A DNA stretch of 64,000 bases from Enterobacteriaceae bacterium 89 (GTDB lineage: Bacteria > Pseudomonadota > Gammaproteobacteria > Enterobacterales > Enterobacteriaceae): assembly GCA_014156375.1 (NCBI GenBank), contig RQJH01000003.1, forward strand, positions 1,426,001 through 1,490,000, read 5' to 3'. Positions 38,114 through 46,997 of this stretch are shown one piece after another. A model generated the notes under the pieces. It had not been told where the DNA came from and did no database searches. It worked only from the letters and a program-made list of their open reading frames with translations. The translations under genes were made by a program, and so were the position numbers. Positions within the stretch are counted from its first letter, which is position 1. Each line of letters starts with the position of its first letter.

Positions 38114-38141
38114 CCCCACAGGCAGACGGGCTACCGTGGGG
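38114..38141 (-). terminator. Hairpin between iscA and hscB
   Basis: CCCCAC / GTGGGG pairing around a 16-base loop, followed on the minus strand by TTTGCTTTTT. It is a possible attenuator that lowers hscBA expression compared with iscRSUA; the stem is short. Confidence 0.4.
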
Positions 38142-38156
38142 CTATCTTACGCGTGA

Positions 38157-38480
38157 TTAAACGTGGAAGCTTTCGCCGCAACCGCACTCGTCTTTAACGT
38201 TCGGGTTGGTAAATTTAAACCCTTCGTTGAGGCCTTCTTTCACGAAGTCCAGCTCGGTGCCGTTGAGGAACTGCAGGCTCTTGCCATCGACCACAACCTT
38301 CACGCCTTTGTCTTCAAACACGGTGTCTTCCGCGTTCGGTGCATCGACAAACTCCAGCACGTAGGCCATACCAGAGCAACCGGAAGTCCGCACGCCCAGA
38401 CGCAGACCGAAGCCTTTGCCACGGTTGGTCAGGAAGCTGCTTACTCGCGCGGCAGCGCTGTCGCTAAGGGTAATCGACAT
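38157..38480 (-). CDS. iscA: A-type Fe-S carrier IscA
   Basis: 107 residues, binding iron or clusters for transfer to apoproteins. The three ligands are in SGCSGM and near the end in CGCGE. Confidence 0.98.
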   Translation of the reverse strand: MSITLSDSAAARVSSFLTNRGKGFGLRLGVRTSGCSGMAYVLEFVDAPNAEDTVFEDKGVKVVVDGKSLQFLNGTELDFVKEGLNEGFKFTNPNVKDECGCGESFHV

Positions 38481-38496
38481 AACAAAACCTCAATTC

Positions 38497-38883
38497 TTAT
38501 TTTGCTTCACGTTTGCTTTTATAGTCCGCAATGGCGGCTTTGATCGCGTCTTCTGCCAGGATGGAGCAGTGAATTTTCACCGGCGGCAGTTCGAGTTCTT
38601 CAGCGATATCGGTGTTCTTGATAGCCTGTGCTTCGTCCAGGGATTTCCCCTTCACCCACTCGGTAACGAGGGAGCTGGACGCGATAGCGGAACCGCAGCC
38701 GTAGGTCTTGAAGCGCGCGTCTTCAATGATACCTTCATTGTTGACTTTAATCTGCAACTTCATCACGTCGCCGCAGGCCGGAGCCCCGACCATGCCGCTG
38801 CCGACGCTGTCGTCGCTGTTGTCAAAAGAACCGACGTTGCGTGGATTCTCGTAATGATCGATAACTTTTTCGCTGTAAGCCAT
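38497..38883 (-). CDS. iscU: Fe-S scaffold IscU
   Basis: 128-residue scaffold on which [2Fe-2S] and [4Fe-4S] clusters are built. Ligands in APACGD, YGCGSAIASS and KIHCSILAEDA, with the HscA-binding sequence ELPPVKIHC. Between iscS and iscA. Confidence 0.98.
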   Translation of the reverse strand: MAYSEKVIDHYENPRNVGSFDNSDDSVGSGMVGAPACGDVMKLQIKVNNEGIIEDARFKTYGCGSAIASSSLVTEWVKGKSLDEAQAIKNTDIAEELELPPVKIHCSILAEDAIKAAIADYKSKREAK

Positions 38884-38909
38884 GATGAATTCTCCTTATT
38901 GGGTACCGA

Positions 38910-40124
38910 TTAGTGATGCGACCATTCGATGGTGTTCAGATCCACGCCCTGCTTGAACATTTCCCACAGCGGAGAAAGGTCACGCAGACGACCGATGGAT
39001 TTCTGCACCAGAGCGATGGTGTAGTCGATCTCTTCTTCGGTAGTGAAACGACCTAAAGAGAAACGGATAGAGCTGTGCGCCAGCTCGTCAGTCATGCCCA
39101 ACGCGCGCAGCACGTAGGATGGCTCAAGGCTTGCAGACGTACAGGCAGAACCGGAGGAAACCGCCAGGTCTTTCAGTGCCATAATCAGCGACTCGCCTTC
39201 AACGTAGTTAAAGCTGACGTTGAGGATGTTTGGCGCGCCCTGCTCGAGGTCACCGTTCAGGTACACCTCTTCCATATCTTTCACGCCTTCCCACAGACGG
39301 TTACGCAGCTTGCGCAGGCGTGCCATCTCGGTGTCCATCTCTTCTTTGGCGATACGATACGCTTCGCCCATGCCGACGATCTGGTGAACAGGCAGAGTAC
39401 CGGAACGCATGCCGCGCTCGTGACCGCCGCCGTGCATCTGAGCTTCGATACGAATACGTGGTTTACGACGCACGTACAGCGCACCGATACCTTTCGGGCC
39501 ATAGATTTTGTGGCCGGAGAAGGACATCAGATCCACTTTCAGCTGGCTCAGGTCGATAGGCAGTTTGCCCACGGACTGAGTGGCATCCACGTGATAGATA
39601 ATTCCGCGCGCGCGGCACAGCTCACCGATAGTGGCAATGTCCTGCACTACGCCGATTTCGTTGTTCACGTGCATGATAGAAACAAGGATGGTGTCGTCAC
39701 GCATCGCGGCTTCGAGCTCTTTGAGATCGATAATACCGTTGCTCTGTGGCGCCAGATAAGTCACTTCAAAACCTTCACGCTCCAGCTGACGACAGGTGTC
39801 GAGAACCGCTTTGTGCTCGGTTTTGCTGGTGATGATGTGCTTGCCTTTTTTCTGATAGAAGTTGGCCGCACCTTTGATGGCGAGGTTGTCGGATTCAGTT
39901 GCACCAGAGGTAAAGACGATTTCACGTGGGTCTGCACCCACCAGCTCGGCAATCTGATTACGGGCGATATCTACCGCCTCTTCAGCATGCCAGCCAAAAC
40001 GGTGTGAACGGGAAGCCGGGTTACCAAAGTTTCCGTCCAGGGTCAGGCACTGCATCATTTTCTCGGCAACACGCGGGTCCACCGGCGTGGTTGCGGAGTA
40101 GTCGAGATAAATCGGTAATTTCAT
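38910..40124 (-). CDS. iscS: Cysteine desulfurase IscS
   Basis: PLP enzyme that takes sulfur from cysteine for Fe-S clusters, thiolated tRNA and other cofactors. 404 residues from the ATG at 40122-40124 ([12 protein letters not shown]), as in E. coli; nine open upstream codons are discarded. PLP lysine in [10 protein letters not shown] (near 206) and the mobile-loop Cys in [10 protein letters not shown] (near 328). Confidence 0.98.
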   Translation of the reverse strand: MKLPIYLDYSATTPVDPRVAEKMMQCLTLDGNFGNPASRSHRFGWHAEEAVDIARNQIAELVGADPREIVFTSGATESDNLAIKGAANFYQKKGKHIITSKTEHKAVLDTCRQLEREGFEVTYLAPQSNGIIDLKELEAAMRDDTILVSIMHVNNEIGVVQDIATIGELCRARGIIYHVDATQSVGKLPIDLSQLKVDLMSFSGHKIYGPKGIGALYVRRKPRIRIEAQMHGGGHERGMRSGTLPVHQIVGMGEAYRIAKEEMDTEMARLRKLRNRLWEGVKDMEEVYLNGDLEQGAPNILNVSFNYVEGESLIMALKDLAVSSGSACTSASLEPSYVLRALGMTDELAHSSIRFSLGRFTTEEEIDYTIALVQKSIGRLRDLSPLWEMFKQGVDLNTIEWSHH

Positions 40125-40242
40125 TGCTCTTAAACTCCGTACATCACTCAATGCAAGGAATCAGGCGACCGGCTGGATGTACGACCGTGTTTACGGGGTG
40201 CGAGAAACACCCCGGCCTGATTCTGAAATCTTTATCTTTTTA

Positions 40243-40734
40243 TTACGCGCGCAGTTTAACGTCGATGGCGTCCTGCGAGCGGGTGCTGCGATGCGATTCA
40301 TGGGTGTGCTGACGGTCAGACACGTCCAGCACTTCCTGGTTATTCACCAGTTCACCCAGAGTAATGTTATTCAAAAAGCCGGTCAGACGGTCGCTCAGGT
40401 CGCGCCACAGCGCGTGGGTCAGGCATTTATCGCCGCCCTGGCAGCCGCCTTTACCCTGACAGCGGGTCGCGTCAACGGATTCATCAACCGCGCTGATAAC
40501 TTCGCCCACGGCGATGAGGCCAGCATCTTTACCCAGCAGATAACCACCACCTGGACCACGTACGCTGGAAACCAGGCCATTTTTACGCAGACGGGAGAAC
40601 AGCTGCTCCAGATAGGAGAGTGAAATTCCCTGACGTTCTGAAATATCAGCCAACGGAACCGGGCCCGCTTCGGAGTTGAGCGCAACGTCCAGCATCGCGG
40701 TCACGGCATAACGCCCTTTAGATGTCAGTCTCAT
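40243..40734 (-). CDS. iscR: Fe-S sensing repressor IscR
   Basis: Rrf2-family regulator. 163 residues. Winged helix (about 1-60, [19 protein letters not shown]) and three cluster cysteines in [13 protein letters not shown], with the nearby His in LTHALW as expected. Cluster-loaded IscR represses its own operon through two sites upstream. Confidence 0.98.
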   Translation of the reverse strand: MRLTSKGRYAVTAMLDVALNSEAGPVPLADISERQGISLSYLEQLFSRLRKNGLVSSVRGPGGGYLLGKDAGLIAVGEVISAVDESVDATRCQGKGGCQGGDKCLTHALWRDLSDRLTGFLNNITLGELVNNQEVLDVSDRQHTHESHRSTRSQDAIDVKLRA

Positions 40735-40813
40735 GTCTTACTTAACCTCAAACTCGCCCCTGCCCGGGGTTGTTATTAAAATGTAGGTATTGCATAGCAG
40801 GGCCAAGTCTGAC

Positions 40814-40863
40814 ATTCCCGACTAAATTGGTCAACTATTTACTTGACTGTTTTAGTCAGGTAT
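40814..40863 (-). promoter_or_regulatory. Two tandem type-1 IscR operators at the isc promoter
   Basis: On the minus strand ATACCTGACTAAAACAGTC (site spans 40839-40863) fits the type-1 consensus at 24 of 25 bases. The next site, ATAGTTGACCAATTTAGTC (spans 40814-40838), fits at about 23 of 25. They are exactly adjacent with no spacer. The TTGACC of the proximal site is the -35 element, which explains repression. Confidence 0.85.
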
Positions 40864-40890
40864 TTAACGTTCCGTGCCGTTTCCTTTACT

Positions 40891-40925
40891 CCCTCTCCTT
40901 TGAGGGAGAGGGTTGGGCAAAGGGG
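40891..40925. repeat. CCCTCTCCC-type palindromic repeat, copy 3
   Basis: CCCTCTCC-TTTGA-GGGAGAGGG followed by TTGGGCAAAGGGGG, between iscR and trmJ. Confidence 0.7.
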
Positions 40926-40934
40926 GAACAAACG

Positions 40935-41666
40935 TTACTTATCTTTCTTTAACTGCTCAATCGACGCCAGCATCCCGCGCAGGATATTCAGCTCCTGGCT
41001 TTCCGGGCGCGCGCGGGTAAACAGGCGACGCAGTTTGTTCATCACCTGACCCGGATGGTTTTCACGGATAAAGCCGGTGGCCAGCAGCGTCTGCTCGAGG
41101 TGACCGTAGAAACGTTCCAGATCGTCAACCAACGGATAAGGGGCTTCTTCTTCAGCAGGTTTTTCACCCTTCTCTTCTGCCGCGAGCCACGCCATTCGCA
41201 CTTCATAAGCGATAACCTGTACTGCCATCGCCAGATTCAGCGAGCTGTATTCCGGGTTAGCGGCAATAGCCACGTGATAGTGACATTTCTGCAGTTCTTC
41301 GTTGGTCAGCCCCACGCGCTCACGACCGAACACCAGTGCTACCGGCGCATGCTGGCCCTCGGCAACGCTTTTCAGCCCGCATTCACGCGGATCGAGCATT
41401 GGCCACGGCAGGGTGCGGGAACGTGCGCTGGTGCCCACGACCAGGCTACAGCCTGCCAGAGCTTCATCCAGCGTATCGACGATTTGCGCGTTGCCGATAA
41501 CATCGCTGGCACCGGCTGCGAGAGCAATGGCCTGCGAGTCGGGCTTCACCAGCGGGTTCACCAGCCACAGGTTAGTTAACCCCATGGTTTTCATAGCGCG
41601 AGCCACGGAACCCATGTTGCCGGTGTGGGAAGTTTCTACCAGTACGATTCGGATATTTTGCAGCAT
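40935..41666 (-). CDS. trmJ: tRNA (cytidine/uridine-2'-O-)-methyltransferase TrmJ
   Basis: SPOUT-class enzyme that methylates the 2'-O of Cm32/Um32 in tRNA anticodon loops. 243 residues against 246 in E. coli. Knotted core with [30 protein letters not shown] and [18 protein letters not shown]. Divergent from suhB. Confidence 0.96.
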   Translation of the reverse strand: MLQNIRIVLVETSHTGNMGSVARAMKTMGLTNLWLVNPLVKPDSQAIALAAGASDVIGNAQIVDTLDEALAGCSLVVGTSARSRTLPWPMLDPRECGLKSVAEGQHAPVALVFGRERVGLTNEELQKCHYHVAIAANPEYSSLNLAMAVQVIAYEVRMAWLAAEEKGEKPAEEEAPYPLVDDLERFYGHLEQTLLATGFIRENHPGQVMNKLRRLFTRARPESQELNILRGMLASIEQLKKDK

Positions 41667-41785
41667 TGTCTTTCTTCGGCTTAAGATTATTTGGCCATAT
41701 TATCATAAAGCGAAGACAGATTCCGAATTCGCTGCTATGATATGCGCCGTTTTTCCCGTTCTTTAACATCCAGTGAGAGTGACCG

Positions 41786-42592
41786 ATGCAACATCCTATG
41801 TTGACTATCGCCGTGCGTGCAGCGCGCAAGGCGGGTAATGTAATTGCCAAGCACTACGAGACGCCAGATTCCGTAGAGACCAGCCAGAAAGGCAGCAATG
41901 ATTTCGTGACTAACGTCGATAAAGCCGCCGAGGCAATTATTATCGAAACCATCCGCAAATCTTACCCGCAGCACACCATCATCACCGAAGAAAGCGGTGA
42001 ACATGCAGGCGAAGATCAGGATGTGCAATGGGTTATCGATCCACTGGATGGCACCACCAACTTCGTTAAACGTCTGCCACACTTCTCCGTTTCCATCGCC
42101 GTACGCATCAAAGGCCGTACTGAAGTGGCCGTGGTTTACGATCCAATGCGCAACGAACTGTTCACCGCCACTCGCGGCCAGGGCGCACAGCTGAACGGCT
42201 ACCGCCTGCGCGGCACCAACGCTCGCGACCTCGACGGCACCATCCTGGCGACCGGCTTCCCGTTCAAAGCCAAGCAGCACGCGACCGCTTACATGAACAT
42301 CCTCGGCAAACTGTTTACCGAATGCGCTGATTTCCGCCGCAGCGGTTCCGCCGCTCTGGATCTGGCTTACGTGGCTGCTGGCCGCGTTGACGGTTACTTT
42401 GAAGTTGGTCTGAAGCCATGGGATTTCGCCGCTGGTGAGCTGATTGCCCGTGAAGCAGGCGCGCTGGTTTGTGATTTCACCGGTGGTCATAATTACATGA
42501 GCACTGGCAACATCGTTGCCGGTAACCCACGCGTTGTTAAAGCCATGCTGGCTAACATGCGTGACGAGCTGAGCGAAGCGCTGAAGCGTTAA
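41786..42592 (+). CDS. suhB: Inositol-1-monophosphatase / Nus factor SuhB
   Basis: Li+-sensitive phosphatase that also joins the rRNA transcription antitermination complex. 268 residues. Metal-binding motifs EESGEHAG, DPLDGTTNF and the C-terminal WDFAAGELIAREAG are intact. Confidence 0.97.
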   Translation: MQHPMLTIAVRAARKAGNVIAKHYETPDSVETSQKGSNDFVTNVDKAAEAIIIETIRKSYPQHTIITEESGEHAGEDQDVQWVIDPLDGTTNFVKRLPHFSVSIAVRIKGRTEVAVVYDPMRNELFTATRGQGAQLNGYRLRGTNARDLDGTILATGFPFKAKQHATAYMNILGKLFTECADFRRSGSAALDLAYVAAGRVDGYFEVGLKPWDFAAGELIAREAGALVCDFTGGHNYMSTGNIVAGNPRVVKAMLANMRDELSEALKR

Positions 42593-42615
42593 TTCTGCTC
42601 TCTGGTAGAGGTTTT

Positions 42616-42756
42616 CCCCTCTCCCCTGCCCTCTCCCTTAGGGAGAGGGAGAAAAACAGCACGCACATTCTGTTCCCTCTCCCCCTGGGAGAGAGAGAAA
42701 AACAGCACGCACAATCTGTTCCCTCTCCCCTTGGGAGAGGGTTAGGGAGAGGGAGT
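42616..42756. repeat. CCCTCTCCC-type repeat cluster, copies 4-6, with 46-bp tandem duplication
   Basis: Three hairpins (CCCTCTCCC-TTA-GGGAGAGGG, CCCTCTCCCCCTGGGAGAGAG, CCCTCTCCCCTTGGGAGAGGG) fill the gap between convergent suhB and the zevB-like gene. The segment starting GAGAAAAACAGCACGCAC at 42649 recurs at 42695, a 46-base direct repeat that duplicated one unit. Confidence 0.75.
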
Positions 42757-42766
42757 TCTCCTTGGC

Positions 42767-43747
42767 TTAAAACGGCCGCAGCCCCATCCCGGCAGGCACC
42801 GCGCTAATCCACATCACCGCCGCCGCTATCACCAGAATTGCCCCTCCGGCAAACGCCAACGTCGTCCAGCCAACCTGTCGCCATAATACCGGCGCTTTAT
42901 TGCCGCTCAGGCGAACTGCCAGCTGACGGAAACTGTGTACCAATAGCGCTAAAGAAGAAATGGTGATTGAAGTGCCTGCCGCCATTGCCAGCGCCGAAAC
43001 GACGCCCCAGCCGAACACCCCAACCACCTTACTGAACAGCAACACCATAATTGCACCGGAACAGGGCCGCATCCCCATCGAAAGCACAATAACCAGCCGT
43101 GCACGCCAGTCGTTGCCGTTTTCCATTTGCTGCGGATCCGGCATATGCTGATGACCACAGCCGCAGTTGGCATCGTGAACGTGATGTGGGGTAAAGGATT
43201 TAAAGACCGGTTTGCGCATCAGCACCCGCAGTTTTTTCACCGCCCGCCAGCACAGCAATAACCCAAGCACTCCGACCAGCGCGTAGCTGCCCTTCTCCAT
43301 CCAGAAACTGCTCAGATGCAGCTGCCGCGCAGGGAGCGCCAGTAAAGTCAGAACCACTACCACCAGCGCTATCGCTACCAGCCCCTGTAATAAAGAAGCG
43401 GCAAGCGTCAGACCGATGCTCGACCTCAGCTTTGAAGGATGTGTCGCCAGCCAGGTAGTAATGACAATCTTGCCGTGCCCCGGCCCGAGCGCGTGCAGCA
43501 CGCCATAGATAAAACTGAAGGCTAACAGCGTTCCGCCCGCTTTGGTCGGGTTCTCCGCCACCGCCTGCAGTAACGCGCTCAGCTGCTGATTTAGATCTCT
43601 CTGCCAGATTACGCTTTTCAGCAATACCTGCGGCCACGCGTGCCATAGCCAAAGACCTCCGCAGAGAGCGAACAGCAGGAACAGCGCCAGCGGCCACAGC
43701 GACAGCCAGCGGCGGGATTGAGAGGGAACAGGAAATATTACGGACAT
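42767..43747 (-). CDS. NicO/RcnA-family metal transporter, ZevB-like
   Basis: A 326-residue protein with several membrane helices. The NicO signature is visible in GVLHALGPGHGKIVITTW and GMRPCSGAIMVLLF. The loop between helices is His/Cys-rich (HHVHDANCGCGHQHMP), fitting metal handling. Its start overlaps the end of the DUF1007 gene by 10 bases, the ZevA-ZevB pairing known from zinc uptake in Haemophilus. Zinc is the likely ion; nickel or cobalt remain possible. Confidence 0.82.
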   Translation of the reverse strand: MSVIFPVPSQSRRWLSLWPLALFLLFALCGGLWLWHAWPQVLLKSVIWQRDLNQQLSALLQAVAENPTKAGGTLLAFSFIYGVLHALGPGHGKIVITTWLATHPSKLRSSIGLTLAASLLQGLVAIALVVVVLTLLALPARQLHLSSFWMEKGSYALVGVLGLLLCWRAVKKLRVLMRKPVFKSFTPHHVHDANCGCGHQHMPDPQQMENGNDWRARLVIVLSMGMRPCSGAIMVLLFSKVVGVFGWGVVSALAMAAGTSITISSLALLVHSFRQLAVRLSGNKAPVLWRQVGWTTLAFAGGAILVIAAAVMWISAVPAGMGLRPF

Positions 43748-44376
43748 GCGATTTTCACCTGTTGGGCAAACTGTTTACCTAAATCCATATCCTCGGGCGG
43801 CGCATCTGCCTTATCCAGCGACAGCGCGTAAGCGGTCAGGTTCTCGTTGGGTTTTGGTGTTATCACACTCAGTTTACAGCCTTGGGGTACATCCGTCGGG
43901 AGCGCCGCATCGCTGTCTTTGTCATAATGCATATCGACAAAATAGGTGGGATCAAAAGTGGAAAAAAGATAGGTTTGCCCGGCGAGCGGCTGCGGCTCAG
44001 CCAACGGCAGTGTGAACGTCAGGACTGCCTTGTGGCCTTCGCGAGCCAGCGCATACGCCGTCGGCAGATTATCGAACTTCACTTTCTTCTTACCGTGCCA
44101 GAATTCCGTAAAGTAGTGCTGCCCCAGCACGTTGGCCATCACTTCCGCAGCAAGCTTCTTCCAGACTTCACTGCCGGGCTTTGCATCTCCCGCGTCATAC
44201 AACAGGTCGGCGGAGGTGATCTCATCCATCGTCCAGCGCATGTTCATCGCCGTGAGTTTGCCGTCTTTGACCAGCAGCTGGTTCTGCATACTGATAAAGC
44301 TGTGCGGGTGAGCCTGCGCCTGCCACGATAAAAGCGCGCCAAACGCCACAACTGTGCTCAGTTTCACTCTTGTCAT
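43738..44376 (-). CDS. DUF1007 periplasmic protein, ZevA-like
   Basis: A 212-residue protein from the ATG at 44374-44376, chosen because GGAG lies 6 bases before it and a typical signal peptide follows (KLSTVVAFGALLSWQAQA). The mature N-terminus is HPHSFI, the conserved histidine motif of DUF1007. It probably binds the metal in the periplasm and hands it to the overlapping NicO-type permease. In E. coli K-12 the suhB-csiE interval holds yfhR instead. Confidence 0.8.
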   Translation of the reverse strand: MTRVKLSTVVAFGALLSWQAQAHPHSFISMQNQLLVKDGKLTAMNMRWTMDEITSADLLYDAGDAKPGSEVWKKLAAEVMANVLGQHYFTEFWHGKKKVKFDNLPTAYALAREGHKAVLTFTLPLAEPQPLAGQTYLFSTFDPTYFVDMHYDKDSDAALPTDVPQGCKLSVITPKPNENLTAYALSLDKADAPPEDMDLGKQFAQQVKIACP

Positions 44377-44498
44377 CGCAAACTCCGTGAAAAATTCTGT
44401 GACCGACTCCGGCAATCCTTGCGCAAAGGCCTCCCGGCAGGCTTTCCGGCGGGCATCCTTTAGCTATTCTTATCAAAACCCTTACTGGAATCTGACAG

Positions 44499-45782
44499 AT
44501 GATGACTGTAGAAGAACTGCCATCTGTGCTTTCCAGTCCACAGCGCCGCTGCCAGATCATGCTGATGCTGTATCTGCCAGGGCAGTCCGTGACGCCGGAA
44601 GCCATCAGCCGCATGAACAATGTCGATGAAGCCATTGCTCATCAGGATATTGCCGACGTCCGTCACGTCATCCAGCGCTATCACCGACTGAACATCGTGA
44701 CGCAAGCTGACGGCCGCTACCGGATTGAAGGCACCACACTTGACCAACGCTTATGCCTGATCCACTGGCTACGCCGCGGCCTGCGCCTGTGTCCGGACTA
44801 TATTAGCGGGGAGTTTACCCCATTGCTAAAAACGCAGCTTAAACAATCCGGTATTTCCCGGATCCTGTACGACGATACCAACCTGCGCGCGCTGGTCAAC
44901 CGCTGCGGCCAGAACCTGCAACGCCAGTTCGACAGCCGCGACAGCGCCTTTCTCAGGCTTTACCTGCAATACTGCCTGCTGCATCAGAAACCCGAGTACA
45001 CCCCGGCCTTCAGCGACGGACAGCGCAAATGGGCGCAGGCCAGCGCGGAGTTTCAGGTCGCGGCGGAGATAGCCCGTCACTGGCAGCGTCGGACGCTTAA
45101 AGATGCCCATCCCGATGAGCATCTGTTCCTGGCGCTGCTGTTTATGATGCTGAAAGTGCCGGACCCGAAACGCGATCACAACACTCAGGAAGTGCGGCTT
45201 TATCGCAGCATTAATCAGCTTATTGACCATTTTCAGCAGCTTTCAGGCCAGCGTTTCTCTGACCGCAAGGGGCTGCGCGATCAGCTGTATGTTCATCTGG
45301 CGCAGGCCATTAACCGCTGCCTGTACGGGGTGGGGATTGATAACAGCCTGCCGGAAGAGGTTCAGCGCCTTTATCCACGCCTGATGCGCACCACACAACA
45401 GGCGCTGGTGCCGTTTGAAAATGCCTACGGCGTCAGGATTTCCGATGAGGAGATGGGGCTGATTGCGGTGATCTTTGGCGCATGGCTGATGCAGGAGAGT
45501 GACCTGCATGAGAAACAGGTGGTGCTGCTGACGGGCGAAAATCCGGTGCTGGAACAGGAAATTGAGCAGCAGCTGCGGGAACTGACCCTGCTGCCGCTGA
45601 ATATCAAATACCAGACCCTGCACGCCTTTCAGCAGGAAGGTGCACCGAAAGGCGTGGCGCTGATTGTGACGCCTTATGCCACCCCGCTGCCGCTGTTCTC
45701 CCCGCCGCTGATCCACGCCGGGGAGCCGCTTAGCGAGCGGCAGAGACAGCACATCTGTCAGATGCTGGAAGCACCGGGCTGA
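44499..45782 (+). CDS. csiE: Stationary-phase inducible protein CsiE
   Basis: A 427-residue protein with an N-terminal helix-turn-helix part (about 1-90) and two PRD-like domains (about 170-390, SDEEMGLIAVIFGAWL), matching E. coli CsiE. PRD proteins are usually controlled by PTS phosphorylation; no target gene is evident here. Its 3' end overlaps the convergent hcaT end by 25 bases. Confidence 0.93.
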   Translation: MMTVEELPSVLSSPQRRCQIMLMLYLPGQSVTPEAISRMNNVDEAIAHQDIADVRHVIQRYHRLNIVTQADGRYRIEGTTLDQRLCLIHWLRRGLRLCPDYISGEFTPLLKTQLKQSGISRILYDDTNLRALVNRCGQNLQRQFDSRDSAFLRLYLQYCLLHQKPEYTPAFSDGQRKWAQASAEFQVAAEIARHWQRRTLKDAHPDEHLFLALLFMMLKVPDPKRDHNTQEVRLYRSINQLIDHFQQLSGQRFSDRKGLRDQLYVHLAQAINRCLYGVGIDNSLPEEVQRLYPRLMRTTQQALVPFENAYGVRISDEEMGLIAVIFGAWLMQESDLHEKQVVLLTGENPVLEQEIEQQLRELTLLPLNIKYQTLHAFQQEGAPKGVALIVTPYATPLPLFSPPLIHAGEPLSERQRQHICQMLEAPG

Positions 45783-46912
45783 GCGGTAATTTTTGGTCGT
45801 ACCAACATCGCCGGTAGCGTCAACAGCGCCATTACCCAGAACACGCCCTGGTGCAGGTGCTGATAAAGGAAACCGGCAAACACGGTCATGATGGCGATAC
45901 TGCCGCCCATTGCCACGGCGGAATAGACTGCCTGCAGGCGGATCACTTCGCTTCCCTGGCGCGCAGAGATGTAGCGCATCGCCGCGAGATGGCAAACGGT
46001 GAAGGTGCCACAGTGCAGGATTTGCGCGACGATCAGCCACGGTAGCTCCGTCGTCCAGCCCATCAGACCCCAGCGTAAAAGGCCGCAAACCGCCGACAGC
46101 AGCAGCAGATCGCGGGCGCTGAAGCGGCGGAACACTTTCTTACTGACGGCAAAAATCACCACTTCCGCCACCACGCCTAATGACCACAGATAACCCACGG
46201 AAGAGGCGGAATAGCCCGCTTCCTGCCAGTAAATTGCACTAAAGCCGTAGTACGCTGCATGAGCGCCCTGCAGCAGACAAACGCAGGCCAGGAAGCGCCA
46301 GCTCTGCACCACCAGTGATTTCCACGCGGGCCAGCCGGCATGTTCCTGATGGCGGGACTCCCCCTGCGGCATCACCGACGGCGTTAGCATCATGCCGATC
46401 AGCATCGAGGCAATCCCGATGCTCAGCAACGCCAGAATGGCGTGGTAATCAAACTCGCTGACCAGCTTGCCGGTCAGCGCCGAGCCAATCACAAAGGCAA
46501 TCGATCCCCACAGACGCACTCGCCCGTAGTCCATGGTAATTTGCTTCTGCCACGTGTTCGCCAGCGCATCGGTCAGCGGGACCAGCGGCGAGAAGAACAG
46601 GTTAAAGCCGACCATCATCGCCATCAGCCAGGCGACGTGAGTTCCCGCCCAAAAGGCCAGAGCAAACAGAAGCGTCAGCAGGGCCAGAATACGCAGTGCG
46701 CTGATAAGACGCGAAGGATCGCTGACGCGCGGAGCGATAAGCAGGCTGCCCAGGAAGCGCGCCACCAGCCCGGCTCCCAGCAGTACGCCGATGGTTTCCG
46801 GCGTCAGCCCGGTGCCCGCAAGCCACACGCTCCAGAAAGGTAAGAAAATGCCGTAGCTAAAAAAGTAGGTGAAGTAACTGAGCGCCAGCCAGCGCGTGGA
46901 GTGCAAGACCAT
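45758..46912 (-). CDS. hcaT: HcaT, putative 3-phenylpropionate MFS transporter
   Basis: A 384-residue MFS permease; the N-terminus STRWLALSYFTYFFSYGIF and the middle RVSDPSRLISALR match E. coli HcaT closely. In E. coli it precedes the hcaREFCBD phenylpropionate dioxygenase genes; these are absent here, so the transporter is an orphan and its substrate is open. Confidence 0.93.
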   Translation of the reverse strand: MVLHSTRWLALSYFTYFFSYGIFLPFWSVWLAGTGLTPETIGVLLGAGLVARFLGSLLIAPRVSDPSRLISALRILALLTLLFALAFWAGTHVAWLMAMMVGFNLFFSPLVPLTDALANTWQKQITMDYGRVRLWGSIAFVIGSALTGKLVSEFDYHAILALLSIGIASMLIGMMLTPSVMPQGESRHQEHAGWPAWKSLVVQSWRFLACVCLLQGAHAAYYGFSAIYWQEAGYSASSVGYLWSLGVVAEVVIFAVSKKVFRRFSARDLLLLSAVCGLLRWGLMGWTTELPWLIVAQILHCGTFTVCHLAAMRYISARQGSEVIRLQAVYSAVAMGGSIAIMTVFAGFLYQHLHQGVFWVMALLTLPAMLVRPKITAQPGASSI

Positions 46913-46997
46913 GATTCCCTCCCAAATGGTGGCGACAGTCTGGCGGCAAACGCGACGGCTGGCAAGTCACTTTAACAACCTGCTAACAATAAGCAGG

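Noticed and set aside
41735-42490. A 251-codon frame opposite suhB
   Set aside because: Antisense shadow of a well-conserved gene.
32930-42756. The CCCTCTCCC hairpins as a CRISPR array
   Set aside because: Copies are palindromic, spread across separate intergenic gaps and have no regular unique spacers; no cas genes are nearby.
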